The position numbers were made by a program, and so were the translations under genes. From Lampris incognitus (Eukaryota; Chordata; Actinopteri; Lampriformes; Lampridae): DNA of 64,000 nucleotides. Shown piece after piece: positions 32,842 through 42,900 of this stretch. The notes under the pieces are model-generated. The model saw nothing but the letters and a program-made list of their open reading frames with translations, searched no databases and had not been told where the DNA came from. Every line of letters starts with the position of its first letter. The first letter of the stretch is position 1. Where the stretch lies: the NCBI RefSeq assembly GCF_029633865.1, contig NC_079214.1, positions 26,641,724 to 26,705,723 of the forward strand, in the 5' to 3' direction.

Positions 32842-35785
32842 TAAAGGCTCTTTTCTCTGTGTGTTCTTGTGTTCTCTGCAGAATTGACATTGCTGTATCT
32901 TTGTTGTAATGTGCTGTCATTTTGGGCCACCACACTGATTGGCTAGCTCTCTCTCTGCACTTAACTATCCCCTGGTGCCCGTCGTGTATTCTCTCTAAGA
33001 TCACCTCCCTCATCTCTGTGGGAATGACGATACGACTGCCTCTGATGACTAAACCATCTACCGCAGATAACTCCCCTCTCACCTGATAAAAGTCTCTGAC
33101 TGTCTCCGGCACTTTATCGACATACTCAGGCCAGCCGTGTCTGATGAAGCCCAACACTGTCTGGAGCTGCAGATCCCCATCCGTGCTCTGTTTTATCTCC
33201 TGCATCCTTTGAGGTGTGGCAGGCACCTGGCACACGATGGCATCAATGTGCGCTGCAACATCATCATGAGAAGCACCATCTCCGTAGCACTGCTCTGGGC
33301 CTCTGGAGAGTGCATCAGCCACAGCTAAAGTTTTGCCTGGTGCGTATTCAGCCACTGCATTGAAACGCATCAGCCTCATTAACAGTCTCTGGCACCTAAT
33401 GGGCACATTATCCAAGTCTTTGCTGTTCATGAGAGGCACTAGTGGTTTATGATCGGTGACAAGTCTGAAATTGTCAAGCCCAAACAAGTACTTCTCGAAC
33501 CTTTCACATGCCCAGACGCTGGCTAAGCACTCTTTCTCGATCTGTGCGTACCTTGTCTCTGCGTCACTCAGCCGTCGGGAGCAGTAGGCCACGGGCTTCC
33601 AGTGTTCCCCGTGCTGCTGGAGCAGAACGCCTCCCAGCCCGTAGCTGCTGGCATCTGCTGACACCACCGTAGCCTTAGTGACATCATAAAAGGTGAGTAC
33701 CGGGGCGGTGGCGAGTGCTGCTTTAAGGTCTTGGAATGCTGTGTTCTGTGCAGGTCCCCACAGCCACTCTGTTGTTGCTTTAAGCAGTCCATAAAGCGGC
33801 TGACCTACAGTGGACAGCTCTGGGACGTATTTTGCCAAATAGTTCACCATCCCGAGGAACCTCTTGAGTTCCGTCACGTTCTGGGGCTGAGGAAAGTTCT
33901 CTATTCCGGCCACTTTGTCCGGGTCAGGTCTGATGCCTGCCTCGTTGATGATATGACCAAGGAAGCGGACTTGTTTCTGTTTGAACTTGCATTTCGCTTG
34001 GTTCAGTTTGAGACCTGCTGTTTCAATGACCCCCAGCGCCTCTGCTAGGCGCCGGTCATGGATTTCCTCAGTCTCTCCATGTATAAGGATGTCATCCATG
34101 TACACCTCTGTGCCCTCTAGCCCGGTCAGAGTTTCCGCCATCTTTCTCTGGAAAATCTCTGGAGCACTCGTTATACCAAATGGAAGGCGGCAGAAAGCAT
34201 ACCTCCCAAATGGAGTGATGAAAGTGGTGAGCCCCCTGCTGTCTTCATGCAAGGGGATCTGGTAAAACCCACTTGCTGCATCCAACGTTGTGAAGAACTT
34301 TGACCCTGCGAGCCTTGGCATTATTTCCTCCATAGTGGGCAGCACGTATTTCTCACGTTTCACCGCTCGATTCAGCCTCCTGAGGTCAGCGCAGCAGCGA
34401 ACCTCTTTCTTGTTCGGTTTCAGCACCGGCACCATAGCGGCGCACCATTCTGTGGGCTGAGTCACTTTTTCAATAATGCCCTCATTTTCCATGCGCTGCA
34501 GTTCCTTCTTAACCAGTGGTACAAGTGGCAGCGGTATCCGTCTGGCTGTATGCACCGCATATGGCTGGGCACCCTCCACCAGAGCTATTTTCACTGGGTC
34601 TGTTTTCAGCAGTCCACTTGAACCGAAAACTCCACTGACCTCATTCATCCGCTTCACTAGACCCATCTCCACTGCCTCTGGACGACTCAGCAGACAGCTG
34701 CCTCTCCCCTTGATCACATACACTGGAAAGGAGTATTGTTTCTCCTTGTAGTTGGTTGTGGCTTGAAACTGTCCTATGCAGCTGATGTTTCCACCTGGGC
34801 TTATGAAGCATGTGTCAGGAGGTCCCAGTTTTATGTTTGGCTTCAGCTTTTTAAATGTCCCTTGGTTGATAACAGTAGCGTCAGCCCCCGTGTCAATTTT
34901 AAAGGTTATTGGTACATCACTTATTGTTAAACTAACAGTCCAATCTTCCTGACTGCTCTCTTTGCCAACTTCTCCCAGAAAGTACAGCTGTTTAACCTCT
35001 TCAGTGACTTCTCTCACCGCTTTAGAGTGACATACACGCTCCCAATGTCCCTTTTTATGACACTTGTTGCACTTACTGTTCGTTGCAGGACACTTCCGCT
35101 CATCGGTGTGCTGCGTCTTGCCGCACCTCCCGCATTCATCTACTTTGTTGGTTGCAGGTCTGCTGCCACCATGACGCTGTCCGCCCTTTTTGTTTTGGCG
35201 TCCGTCCCGCCGTCGGACAACGTTGACGTTAGCCAGCTGGGCCTCTGGTTGGTTAGCTTGGAGGCTGAGCTGCTTTGTTATTGCCTCCGCCTGGCGCACT
35301 TGTTCAATGACTTTCACCAGAGTAAGGTCCGCTGTGAGCTGGAACTGACGGGAGAGCACCTTGTCTTTTGTGCCCACTACCAGACGATCTCTGATATGTT
35401 CATCCCTCTTGTCCCCAAACTCACAGTGTTCAGACAGCTCGTACAATGTCCGGATGTACATCTCCGCTGTCTCTCCTGGCTGCTGGCTACGTTGATAGAA
35501 GCACGCCCTCTCATGTATGATGTTACGGCGGGGAATAAAGTAGTCGTCGAACCTTTTCAGTACGATATCATAGTCCACTTTATCACCCTCCGCCGCGAAG
35601 TCAAACGAGCTGAATATCTTTTCAGCCTCGCTGCCCATTGCATAAATCAGCGAACTCACTTGAATCTCCCCGTCGTCTTTATCCAGCTTTGTCGCGAGCC
35701 TGAAGCGCGAAAACCGTTGTTTCCACTCCGGCCATTCAACGGGGCAGTCAAACTTGAATTCACTCGGCGGATTAAACTTCGGCAT
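32831..35785 (-). CDS. gypsy-2 Gag-Pol polyprotein up to the integrase zinc finger
   Basis: 984 residues in one frame from MPKFNPPSEFKFDCPVEWPE. Gag capsid-type text fills residues 1-180, with CCHC-type cysteines at CGRCGKTQHTDERKC and CNKCHKKGHWERVC (218-252). Protease IDTGAD lies at 297-302. Reverse transcriptase has LDAASGFYQIPL (501-512) and YMDDILIHG (562-570). RNase H has SADASSYGLGG (709-719). The integrase zinc finger starts at HDGHQG (about 932), after which the frame is lost. Gag and pol are fused without a stop or shift. The reading is intact for nearly 3 kb, so the copy is young. Confidence 0.93.
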   Translation of the reverse strand: MPKFNPPSEFKFDCPVEWPEWKQRFSRFRLATKLDKDDGEIQVSSLIYAMGSEAEKIFSSFDFAAEGDKVDYDIVLKRFDDYFIPRRNIIHERACFYQRSQQPGETAEMYIRTLYELSEHCEFGDKRDEHIRDRLVVGTKDKVLSRQFQLTADLTLVKVIEQVRQAEAITKQLSLQANQPEAQLANVNVVRRRDGRQNKKGGQRHGGSRPATNKVDECGRCGKTQHTDERKCPATNSKCNKCHKKGHWERVCHSKAVREVTEEVKQLYFLGEVGKESSQEDWTVSLTISDVPITFKIDTGADATVINQGTFKKLKPNIKLGPPDTCFISPGGNISCIGQFQATTNYKEKQYSFPVYVIKGRGSCLLSRPEAVEMGLVKRMNEVSGVFGSSGLLKTDPVKIALVEGAQPYAVHTARRIPLPLVPLVKKELQRMENEGIIEKVTQPTEWCAAMVPVLKPNKKEVRCCADLRRLNRAVKREKYVLPTMEEIMPRLAGSKFFTTLDAASGFYQIPLHEDSRGLTTFITPFGRYAFCRLPFGITSAPEIFQRKMAETLTGLEGTEVYMDDILIHGETEEIHDRRLAEALGVIETAGLKLNQAKCKFKQKQVRFLGHIINEAGIRPDPDKVAGIENFPQPQNVTELKRFLGMVNYLAKYVPELSTVGQPLYGLLKATTEWLWGPAQNTAFQDLKAALATAPVLTFYDVTKATVVSADASSYGLGGVLLQQHGEHWKPVAYCSRRLSDAETRYAQIEKECLASVWACERFEKYLFGLDNFRLVTDHKPLVPLMNSKDLDNVPIRCQRLLMRLMRFNAVAEYAPGKTLAVADALSRGPEQCYGDGASHDDVAAHIDAIVCQVPATPQRMQEIKQSTDGDLQLQTVLGFIRHGWPEYVDKVPETVRDFYQVRGELSAVDGLVIRGSRIVIPTEMREVILERIHDGHQGIVKCRERASQSVWWPKMTAHYNKDTAMSILQRTQEHTEKRAFNVK

Positions 35786-35824
35786 GACCGCTCGTGTTCC
35801 GATACACAGACTATTCTGACACCA

Positions 35825-36034
35825 TGTAATGTCCGTAGACGCCTTGTCTTACTGACATAAGAATAATTCAAGAATGAGCCGACTTCGTAGGTTCTTAACT
35901 GTGTAGCTTTTACTAGCGTTCATCCGACATCCAACCTTCATAACATGCGCGTCTCACTTCCTGTATACGTCACACGCACTGCACGTACACCCGTGAGTAG
36001 GTCAAGTTAAACACGTGACCTTTCATTCATTACA
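35825..36034 (-). repeat. gypsy-2 5' LTR
   Basis: 210 bp, next to the primer-binding site and 39 bp from the first gag codon. Confidence 0.95.
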
Positions 36035-37131
36035 ACGGTTGTTGTCGAGAGGTAGGGTGCTGGAGCGATTTTTCAAGTTGAGAAATTAACTGTTGGTGTT
36101 TTTCATGGATGTGTGTGGGGGGGGGGGGATTTTGTCGACCTTCTGTGACCAGCAAAAAAACTGTGCCTCCTTGCATATGTAACAGACATCTTTGGAAAAC
36201 TTAATGAACTGAACATAAGCATGCAGGGGAAAAACAAGAATATCATGCAGATGAGTGACCGTATTGATGGATTCAGGGGGGGAAATCACATACTGGAGAG
36301 AAAGCCTTTCAAAAGCAAACTTCACCCCTTTTCCCCCAGCTGAGCAAGTTTCTAACAGACAACAGCATCGATGACCAGTGCTCCACAAAGATGATGTGCG
36401 AGCACCTGAAACTCCCAGAAGAGCGCTTTTCCACTTACTTTCCAGACAGCCCCGGCTCCAGGGCAAAACTGTTAGAGGGGCATTGTGACTAATGGGAGGG
36501 GGGGCGAAAGATATTAACATGGAAAATTACCAATCTACCACCGTCAAAGGCACCCAAACTATATATATTATACTAAAAAAAATAGCGCACCAACATGAAA
36601 TACTGCAATAACGATTTTGATTTACTTGGAGGATTTAAAAATCTTGAAATAATTTGGGTGGGGTGGGGGGCATTGAATATCGCTTGGGGGGGGTGCTAAG
36701 GCTCACTACAGCACCCCTTGGAGCCGGGCCTGTTTCCAGACTTGGATATGTCAAAGTTTGACTGGGTGAGGGATCCGTTCCACTGTGATGCAGGTTCAGT
36801 GGACCTACCCGAACACCTGAACAGCTGAACAGCTGATTGAACTGACATGTGATAGAAAGCAACGGGGAGTGCATTTGTGAGTGGCGAAGGAGGAATTTTG
36901 GTACCCAGAGATCTCGCAGAGTACCCAGAGATCTCGCAGTGGGCTTTAAAACTGTTGGTTCCCTTTGGAAGCACATATTTGTGTGAAGCCGGATTTAGTG
37001 CTCTTGTGTACATGAAGTCAAAGTACCATTCGCGACTGGATGTACCTGCAGTGATAAGATGCACTCTGTCTACTACACCACCAACCTTTGAAAAGCTGCA
37101 GCGAGATGTGCAAGCTCAGCTGTCCCATTAA
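36035..37131 (+). pseudogene. hAT transposase, C-terminal half with dimerisation domain
   Basis: The reading resumes with LLSRGRVLERFFKLRN, then CLLAYVTDIFGKLNELNISM-like text and QGKNKNIMQMSDRIDGF. Next come FLTDNSIDDQCSTKMM and RFSTYFPD, where the MITE (36447-36732) sits. The downstream part LDMSKFDWVRDPFHCDAG leads to the hAT dimerisation region LLVPFGSTYLCEAGFSALVY and RLDVPAVIRCTLSTTPPTFE. The stop is at 37129-37131. Frameshifts occur near 36105 and 36280. Confidence 0.85.
36447..36732. mobile_element. hAT-type MITE, 286 bp, with perfect 8-bp target-site duplication
   Basis: The ends CAGCCCCGGCTCCAGGG and CCCTTGGAGCCGGGCCTG are inverted repeats. TTTCCAGA flanks at 36439-36446 and 36733-36740. 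It has no ORF. It interrupts the transposase codons for YFPD|LDMSK. Confidence 0.92.
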
Positions 37132-37529
37132 ATAGGTGAAAGACACCAACCATGGTTCCTGTGGGGGGAGGGGATCTGAGCAGTCTGAGTATGTATGTAT
37201 GTATGTGTAATTTTCGTATGTTTTTGTATTGTGTTTATATTGTCTTGTGTTGGGGGAAAAAAGTAGATGTCTCATAAAAAAATTATCACAAAAAAGAGAC
37301 ACCAACCATAATACATAAAATGCATAATAAATATACAGAATTGTCATGGGTAGAGCCTAAATGTGTTCTGAAATGAACATTTTCTTGCACCAAATTAATT
37401 CTAGCGTAATTTGAGAATGTCTGGGGTCACTAGAGTTTTGTGACTTCAAAGTGGGGTGACGAGCCAAAAAAGGTTGGGAACCCCTGACATAGCAGATTAA
37501 GTTCAGATTACAAAAAAATTAAAATTCAT

Positions 37530-37880
37530 TCATCCATTATCTAAACCGCTTATCCTGCTCTCAGGGTCGCAGGGATGCTGGAACCTATCCCAGCAGTTAT
37601 TGGGCTGCAGGCGGGGTGACACCCTGGACAGGCCACCAGGCCATCACAGGGCCCACACACACACACACACACATGCGCACACACACACACACACACACAT
37701 TCACACCTAGGGACAATTTGGTATTGCCAATTTACCTGACCTACATGTCTTTGGACAGTGGGAGGAAATCGGAGCACCCAGAGGAAACCCACACAGACAC
37801 GAGGAGAACATGCATAGAAGATGACCCGGGACAACCCCCAAGGTTGGACTACCCCGGGGCTTGAACCCAGGACCTAAAAA
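37530..37880 (-). mobile_element. SINE-B copy with internal (AC)n
   Basis: It begins with the tail (attcatccattatctaaacc) and ends near the B-box-like head (complement of gggcttgaacccaggacc). Two (AC)n tracts lie inside at 37654-37700. It lies just outside the right end of the hAT element. Confidence 0.88.
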
Positions 37881-37892
37881 TTTAACAAATAT

Positions 37893-38264
37893 GCATCCAT
37901 CCATCCATTATCTGAACTGCTTATCCTTCTCTCAGGTTCACGGGGATGTTGGAGCCTATTACAGCAGTCATTCGGCGGCAGGCGAGGAGACATCCTGGAC
38001 AGGCCGCCAGGCCATCGCAGAGCCAACACACACACACACACATACCTAGGGACAATTTAGTATGGCTGATTCACCTGACTTACATGTCTTTGGCCTGTGG
38101 GAGGAAACTGGAGCCCCCAGAGGAAACCCACGCAAACACGGGGAGAACATGCAAACTCTACACAGAGGACGACCCAGGATGACCCACCAAAGTTGGACTA
38201 CACTGGAGCTCAAACCCAGGACCTTCTTGCCGTGAGGCGACCGCGCTAACCACTGTGCCGCCAT
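37893..38264 (-). mobile_element. SINE-B copy, near full length
   Basis: Tail (ccatccatccattatctgaa) at the left; head at the right with complement ggcggcacagtggttagcgc. It lies in tandem with the copy at 37530-37880. Confidence 0.9.
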
Positions 38265-39026
38265 TAACAAATATGTATATATTAAAGTACAGTCCAGTTT
38301 ACAGTCCAGTTAGGTGTGCATCCCTGAGCCCAGGTTAGGATTTACATTATGTTACGAGCTAAAACAGCAAAACATGAAGTCCTAAAGGGTTTTTCACTGT
38401 TTTGTATTATTCTTTTCATTACATTATCGATTCCTCGCCACAAAATATTTCGTTGAAATATCACGTTCATGTTGCCAGCGGCCATTAGCAATCCAGTGTG
38501 TTTTGGCAAATGATAAGCTTTGTCAAGTCCTTTACCAGGACATACGTATGTTCATGTGAGGCATAAGGGTTTCATAAACCAGAGGATTAACTGTGACATG
38601 CCAAATCATCTGGATCAGATCTGGATAAGAAGCCTAATGTTATTAATGTTGCTGGTGGTTTCCTTGTTGTGGTCAACCAGCATGGTGCCCCTACTACCCC
38701 CATGGATGGATCATTGAACAGACCCAGGGGGCCCCCCCGGGGGTGGGGGTGGGGGGGGCTAAGCCAAAGCCTCTGTGTGAAGTGGCTGTTATTGACTTTT
38801 CATGTCTTGAGATGAAAGAATCAGGCATTCGTGCCAATAGCAGCTTACTGTCACTAACGGTGGCTTCAACAGCAGGAGAGATTTATTTTGTTAGTGTGCT
38901 GTAGGCTCTAACTCAGTGGACCTGTGCTGTAATTCCCGTTGAGGTAGAAGTGAATTCTGAGTTACTGCTGTTTGCTTTAATTGAGTCTATCTGTCTCATA
39001 AACCGCCTACAGTATGCCTCCTCCCC

Positions 39027-39070
<44 letters not shown>

Positions 39071-39379
39071 GAACATTGCTTTATTCGTGTGAGTTAACTG
39101 CACCTTAGGGAGCCACACTTAGCCTAATTAGCGACACTTAGCCTAATTAGCGACAGCTTCCAGTGTCTCTACACAAAAATGAAATGGCTGTGTAACTGGA
39201 GCAATAAACCCCTCGCCCGTTTGTAACAGGCCCAACCGTGTTTTTGGTTTCCATCAATTTAATGGCGTGGGCCATCGACCGGGGCGATAGTAGCTGTGCA
39301 CCGGTGACGCAGGTTACGTTTGACGCAAAGACATGGGCGGATTTTCGGATCAACTTCCTCCGCCCCCCGCCGGACAGGG
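38265..39379. other. No gene seen
   Basis: Intergenic DNA upstream of scg3 with (AC)n at 39029-39067, a G-rich patch at 38727-38758, and a direct repeat acttagcctaattagcgac at about 39117-39151. Confidence 0.45.
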
Positions 39380-39821
39380 TTGCTGATGGAGAGGGGAGGT
39401 GCTGTTTGTAACGGAGCGCCGCTGACAAGAAGGCAAGCGGTTGCAGTCGTCGTTTAGACGGAGGCACAAGGAGACCGAGAGACCGTCGGCAGCTTATCTT
39501 GTTATAGTTACCGCGGCTGACCTGGTTCTCAGCACCGCGGGTCGTCAGCAACTCCTCCCCGCCGGGCTGCGTCGGACACAGCGGCTCCGCAACGAGCAGC
39601 TCCCCCCTCCCTGCTTCCCTCCCCGCCCCCAGCCACCTTCAGCACCACCGGAGAAACAGAGTGGAGCTGTCCACACGTTCAGCACTTTGTTTCAACGACG
39701 CTGTTTTCCCACAAACGCCAAAAAGACAGCTGGGGAAGACCGTCTCCTTTACACCTATTTACACGGGCATCTTTTTCTAGGATCCTTTCTTTTTTTTTAA
39801 GAAAAATAATATTGTTTCAGC
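39380..39821 (+). promoter_or_regulatory. scg3: scg3 CpG-rich promoter and 5' UTR with REST/RE1-like half sites
   Basis: GC- and CpG-rich DNA directly upstream of the scg3 start codon. Three matches to the left half of the RE1 silencer (TTCAGCACC) are seen: CTCAGCACCGCGG at 39528-39540, TTCAGCACCAC at 39638-39648 (11 of 11) and TTCAGCACTTT at 39678-39688. The right half of RE1 is not well matched. Secretogranin genes are known targets of REST, so these may matter, but that is inference. The transcription start cannot be fixed; the leader may begin near 39400-39450. Confidence 0.55.
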
Positions 39822-39924
39822 ATGGCGTCAAAGTGTGTTGGCCTCTGGATCCTCTCCCAGCTTTTACTTCTGAATGTAGTGTGCCAGATCTCTGCCTTTC
39901 CCACACCTGCCGCCTCAGTGGATG
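39822..39924 (+). CDS. scg3: scg3 exon 1 (coding part): signal peptide
   Basis: Residues 1-34; donor gatg|gtgagt, phase 1. The Met at 39822 is in front of a strong hydrophobic signal peptide and there is no better start. Confidence 0.93.
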
Positions 39925-42900
39925 GTGAGTTTGTAAAATTCTTCTTTTTAGTTTTTTGTTTTTGTTTGTTTTTTGTTTTTTCCTTTAATGAATTTCGTGG
40001 TCTTTGTTGAGCCTGAAAGTCGCGTATCAACTAGCGAAGTCTGTAAGGTTGTTGATGTAAAGAGCTTAGCAATTTAGCTAACGAGCATGAAAGTGGGTGA
40101 GGTTTTATTGGCATCGCTTTGCTAAGGCCGATTTCTCGGTTCTATTTTCAGTTTAATCTTTTGTTTAGTAATCCGATTAAGCTATGCCCCCTCGTGTCAA
40201 GTGGCAAAGGCTACATTTAATTTGAAACTCCAATAAAGTCGCCTATTTCGATAAAGCACCTCGCCAAAATAATCGAAAGTGCAGTTCAGAATACATTATC
40301 GTCCTCCCAGCAGCAATATAGCCTATAGTTCGGTTCATAGCAGTAATCTGCAAACTCGTCCAAAATCAACACCAGTAAACGATGTTTTCTTCGCCCATTT
40401 GATGATTACATACTGTTTTGTATTATTATTCATGTAGGTAAAACTGTGTACAACAGACAGTTGACAGAAGAGAGACCACTCCAACAGCAGGTAAGCCTTT
40501 ATCCATGTAACCTAAAGTTAATATTTCCCATCCAATATCTGGACAAACTGTCTTTATAGACACTATGCAAAAAAAATATGTGGCGCAACATACGTCATTA
40601 ATTAGAGCTTGTCAACAGAAACTTAAATATGTTTTATGATTTTCCAGATTGCAGAGGCAGACAGCGTGCAGGCTGCAGTACAGTCTGCAGGTAAGAAGAC
40701 AAGTCGTGGCCAGTCAATAAATTACCTTTCTCCACATTAGCGCAGGCTCATGTTGTCACTTACATCAATGGCTCTCATAACAATTGGAGAGGATCATTCA
40801 AATATATTTGAAATAGTTTTGTCAATTTTGCCTGGTGGATTGTTCTGTTTTTGACCACTCTGTTGTGTGTATTTTGCTGTTTATTCAGAGACCAAACCCT
40901 CCACTATTCCTAAGGATGTAGAATTAGAGGAGGACAGTGATGACTTCACTGCGCTAAAATCCCTGGCTGAAGGACAGAAATCAAAGGAGGCCAATGAGAT
41001 GCCAGTCAAACCAAGCCAGAGGGAGGAGCAGTATATCCCAGATGAATCAGACTCTACCAAGAGCCGGCGTTTGGCTGAGGATTATGACTCCACCAAGAAT
41101 GGCATGGACTATGGCAAGTACCAAGGTACACCTACCATTGTGCATTTGTGCAAATTTTCAGAAGGCGTCATTGTGGCAAAAAGGGTAAATTGGTATTGAT
41201 GCAGTGACTGTGCTGCCCACCGTCATTATGGCAGGTTGTTGATGCCTGTCTGTGTGTTTGACCCCTGTCCTGGCACTTCTCAGGTTTTATGCCTATATCC
41301 GGCACTGTCAGGCCATCAGGCAGACATTTTGTGTGAGGGGAAATATGAGATAGAGCGAGACAGAGAGAGAGAGAGGATTATCTTCTCTCCTGCTGACTAC
41401 TGTCACATTGCTCTTGCTGAGGCTCACACCATGATCCCACCTACAAAGTTTCCATCTTAACTGTCTGAATTGGGGACTATAAACATTGGGTAGCTGACCC
41501 TCACTCTAATGATCTCCCCACCAGTAAAACTACATCCATCTTATTTGGAATGATTAAATGATGGATAGTATTGAGAAAAGACTGATCAATCCATTCTTCA
41601 CATAGCTGCTCTGATCCAACTCTAAATTGCTGATGCTCATAACTAATTACAGTGCTCTTAAGAATTACTTCAAGAACAACTGGGTAAACTAAATTGATGA
41701 AAACCCCTTTTTTCCTCAATTTCTGTGGTTATTTCAGCCAAAAAAATGTTCCTGATTACTTATAAATGGATGCAGGATTTAAAATGTATTGATGTCTTGA
41801 GTTTGAAGCATTGATTTTATGCATTGTAGCAGATCTCCTTACATCAGGAAATATATCCTGGTTCTGCCAAGCAGACATATGGGGCACTCTACTGAATCCT
41901 TTGTCAATACCACAGAGACTCATCTTGCATTATGTCTTACATTGTACTCTGTTCCCCATTAGCAAGTACACTGCATTTATTCAGTCTGGATTTCATCATT
42001 GGAGTACAGTAAATATTGCACTGTGTGTAATTCGATACATGCACCGATCTTCAGCATGATGCAGAGTCTTCGAGCTGAAGTGAATCAGATACAAAATGCT
42101 GAGTATAACCGATGACATTTTCACAAAGCTGACTCTGCTATGAAACAGCTATTTGCTTTATGATGAGGCAAAATTTAGCTCCTTGTTTCAGCTTCTATTT
42201 ATTATTATCAAGAGTGGAATAAAAATATCCAAGTTATTCAGGGATAACCAAGGCACAGTAACGATGATTCACCCTATCTAGGACAGAGTAGTCCAACATT
42301 TGGTGATGTGCATGTGGATTAGAAAGCAGCTGCTTTTAGAGGCTGTTACATAAGAATCAAACTGCTACAATTCCCATAGCTCTTGCTCCATAATGCAAGC
42401 AGATATTCTGAATTGTATCGCATTGATGAGTTGAAAAAGTGAGTGGAGGGTGGAAAATAAGAAGAGAAGAGAGCAGAGGAGGAGAAATTAGTAATAACTA
42501 TTAGTAACAAAAACAGCTGAGCTCCACCCAGTTGGAGAGGAGCTTATTGCTGGAAAAGTCTGGCGTGGTTTTGAGAGGGAGATTTTACCTAAACAAGAGT
42601 ATAGGACAATACAGAATCAGGCAATAGAGAAACAGACAGACAGAGATGGGCTTAGAGAAGTAAAGTCATGTCTGGTATTAATCCAACAACAAATAAATGA
42701 TCATTGGCATCCGATTAGCATAGTGAGCTATTCTGTTGCCTACCAACATAGGGATCGCCGGTTCAAATCCTTGTGTTACCTCCGGCTTGGTCGAGCATCC
42801 GCAGACACAGTTGGCCATGTCTGCGGATGGGAAGCCAGATGTAGGTATGTGTCCTGGTCGCTGCACTAGCGCCTCCTCTGGTTGGTCAGGGCACCTTTTC

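Larger units (their letters stand above)
31602..36034 (-). mobile_element. Ty3/gypsy LTR retrotransposon (gypsy-2), target-site duplication ACGGT
   Basis: Two 210-bp LTRs differ at only two sites (in caagaacgagccgacgtcg against caagaatgagccgacttcg). ACGGT flanks at 31597-31601 and 36035-36039. On the minus strand the primer-binding site TGGTGTCAGAATAGTC follows the 5' LTR (ending at 35824). The polypurine tract AGAGGGGGAGA precedes the 3' LTR (31812 onward). One long gag-pol frame is followed by the integrase frame after a single shift. No env. It inserted into the hAT transposase between codons for TEAR and LLSRGRVL. Confidence 0.96.
30350..37486 (+). mobile_element. hAT transposon (ZBED/SCAND3-like) with perfect 8-bp target-site duplication
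   Basis: The ends are CACAAGTTCCCAACC (30350) and the complement of GGTTGGGAACCCCTG (37472-37486), matching inverted repeats. ACATAGCA flanks the element at 30342-30349 and 37487-37494. Without the gypsy-2 insert the element is about 2.7 kb. It carries a broken transposase in two halves (30505-31601 and 36035-37131) and a MITE at 36447-36732. Its termini and BED finger place it with vertebrate ZBED/SCAND3-type hAT elements. Confidence 0.92.

Noticed and set aside
37530-38264. CRISPR-like or satellite tandem array
   Set aside because: Two adjacent copies of one SINE family, each with its own tail; no spacer structure.
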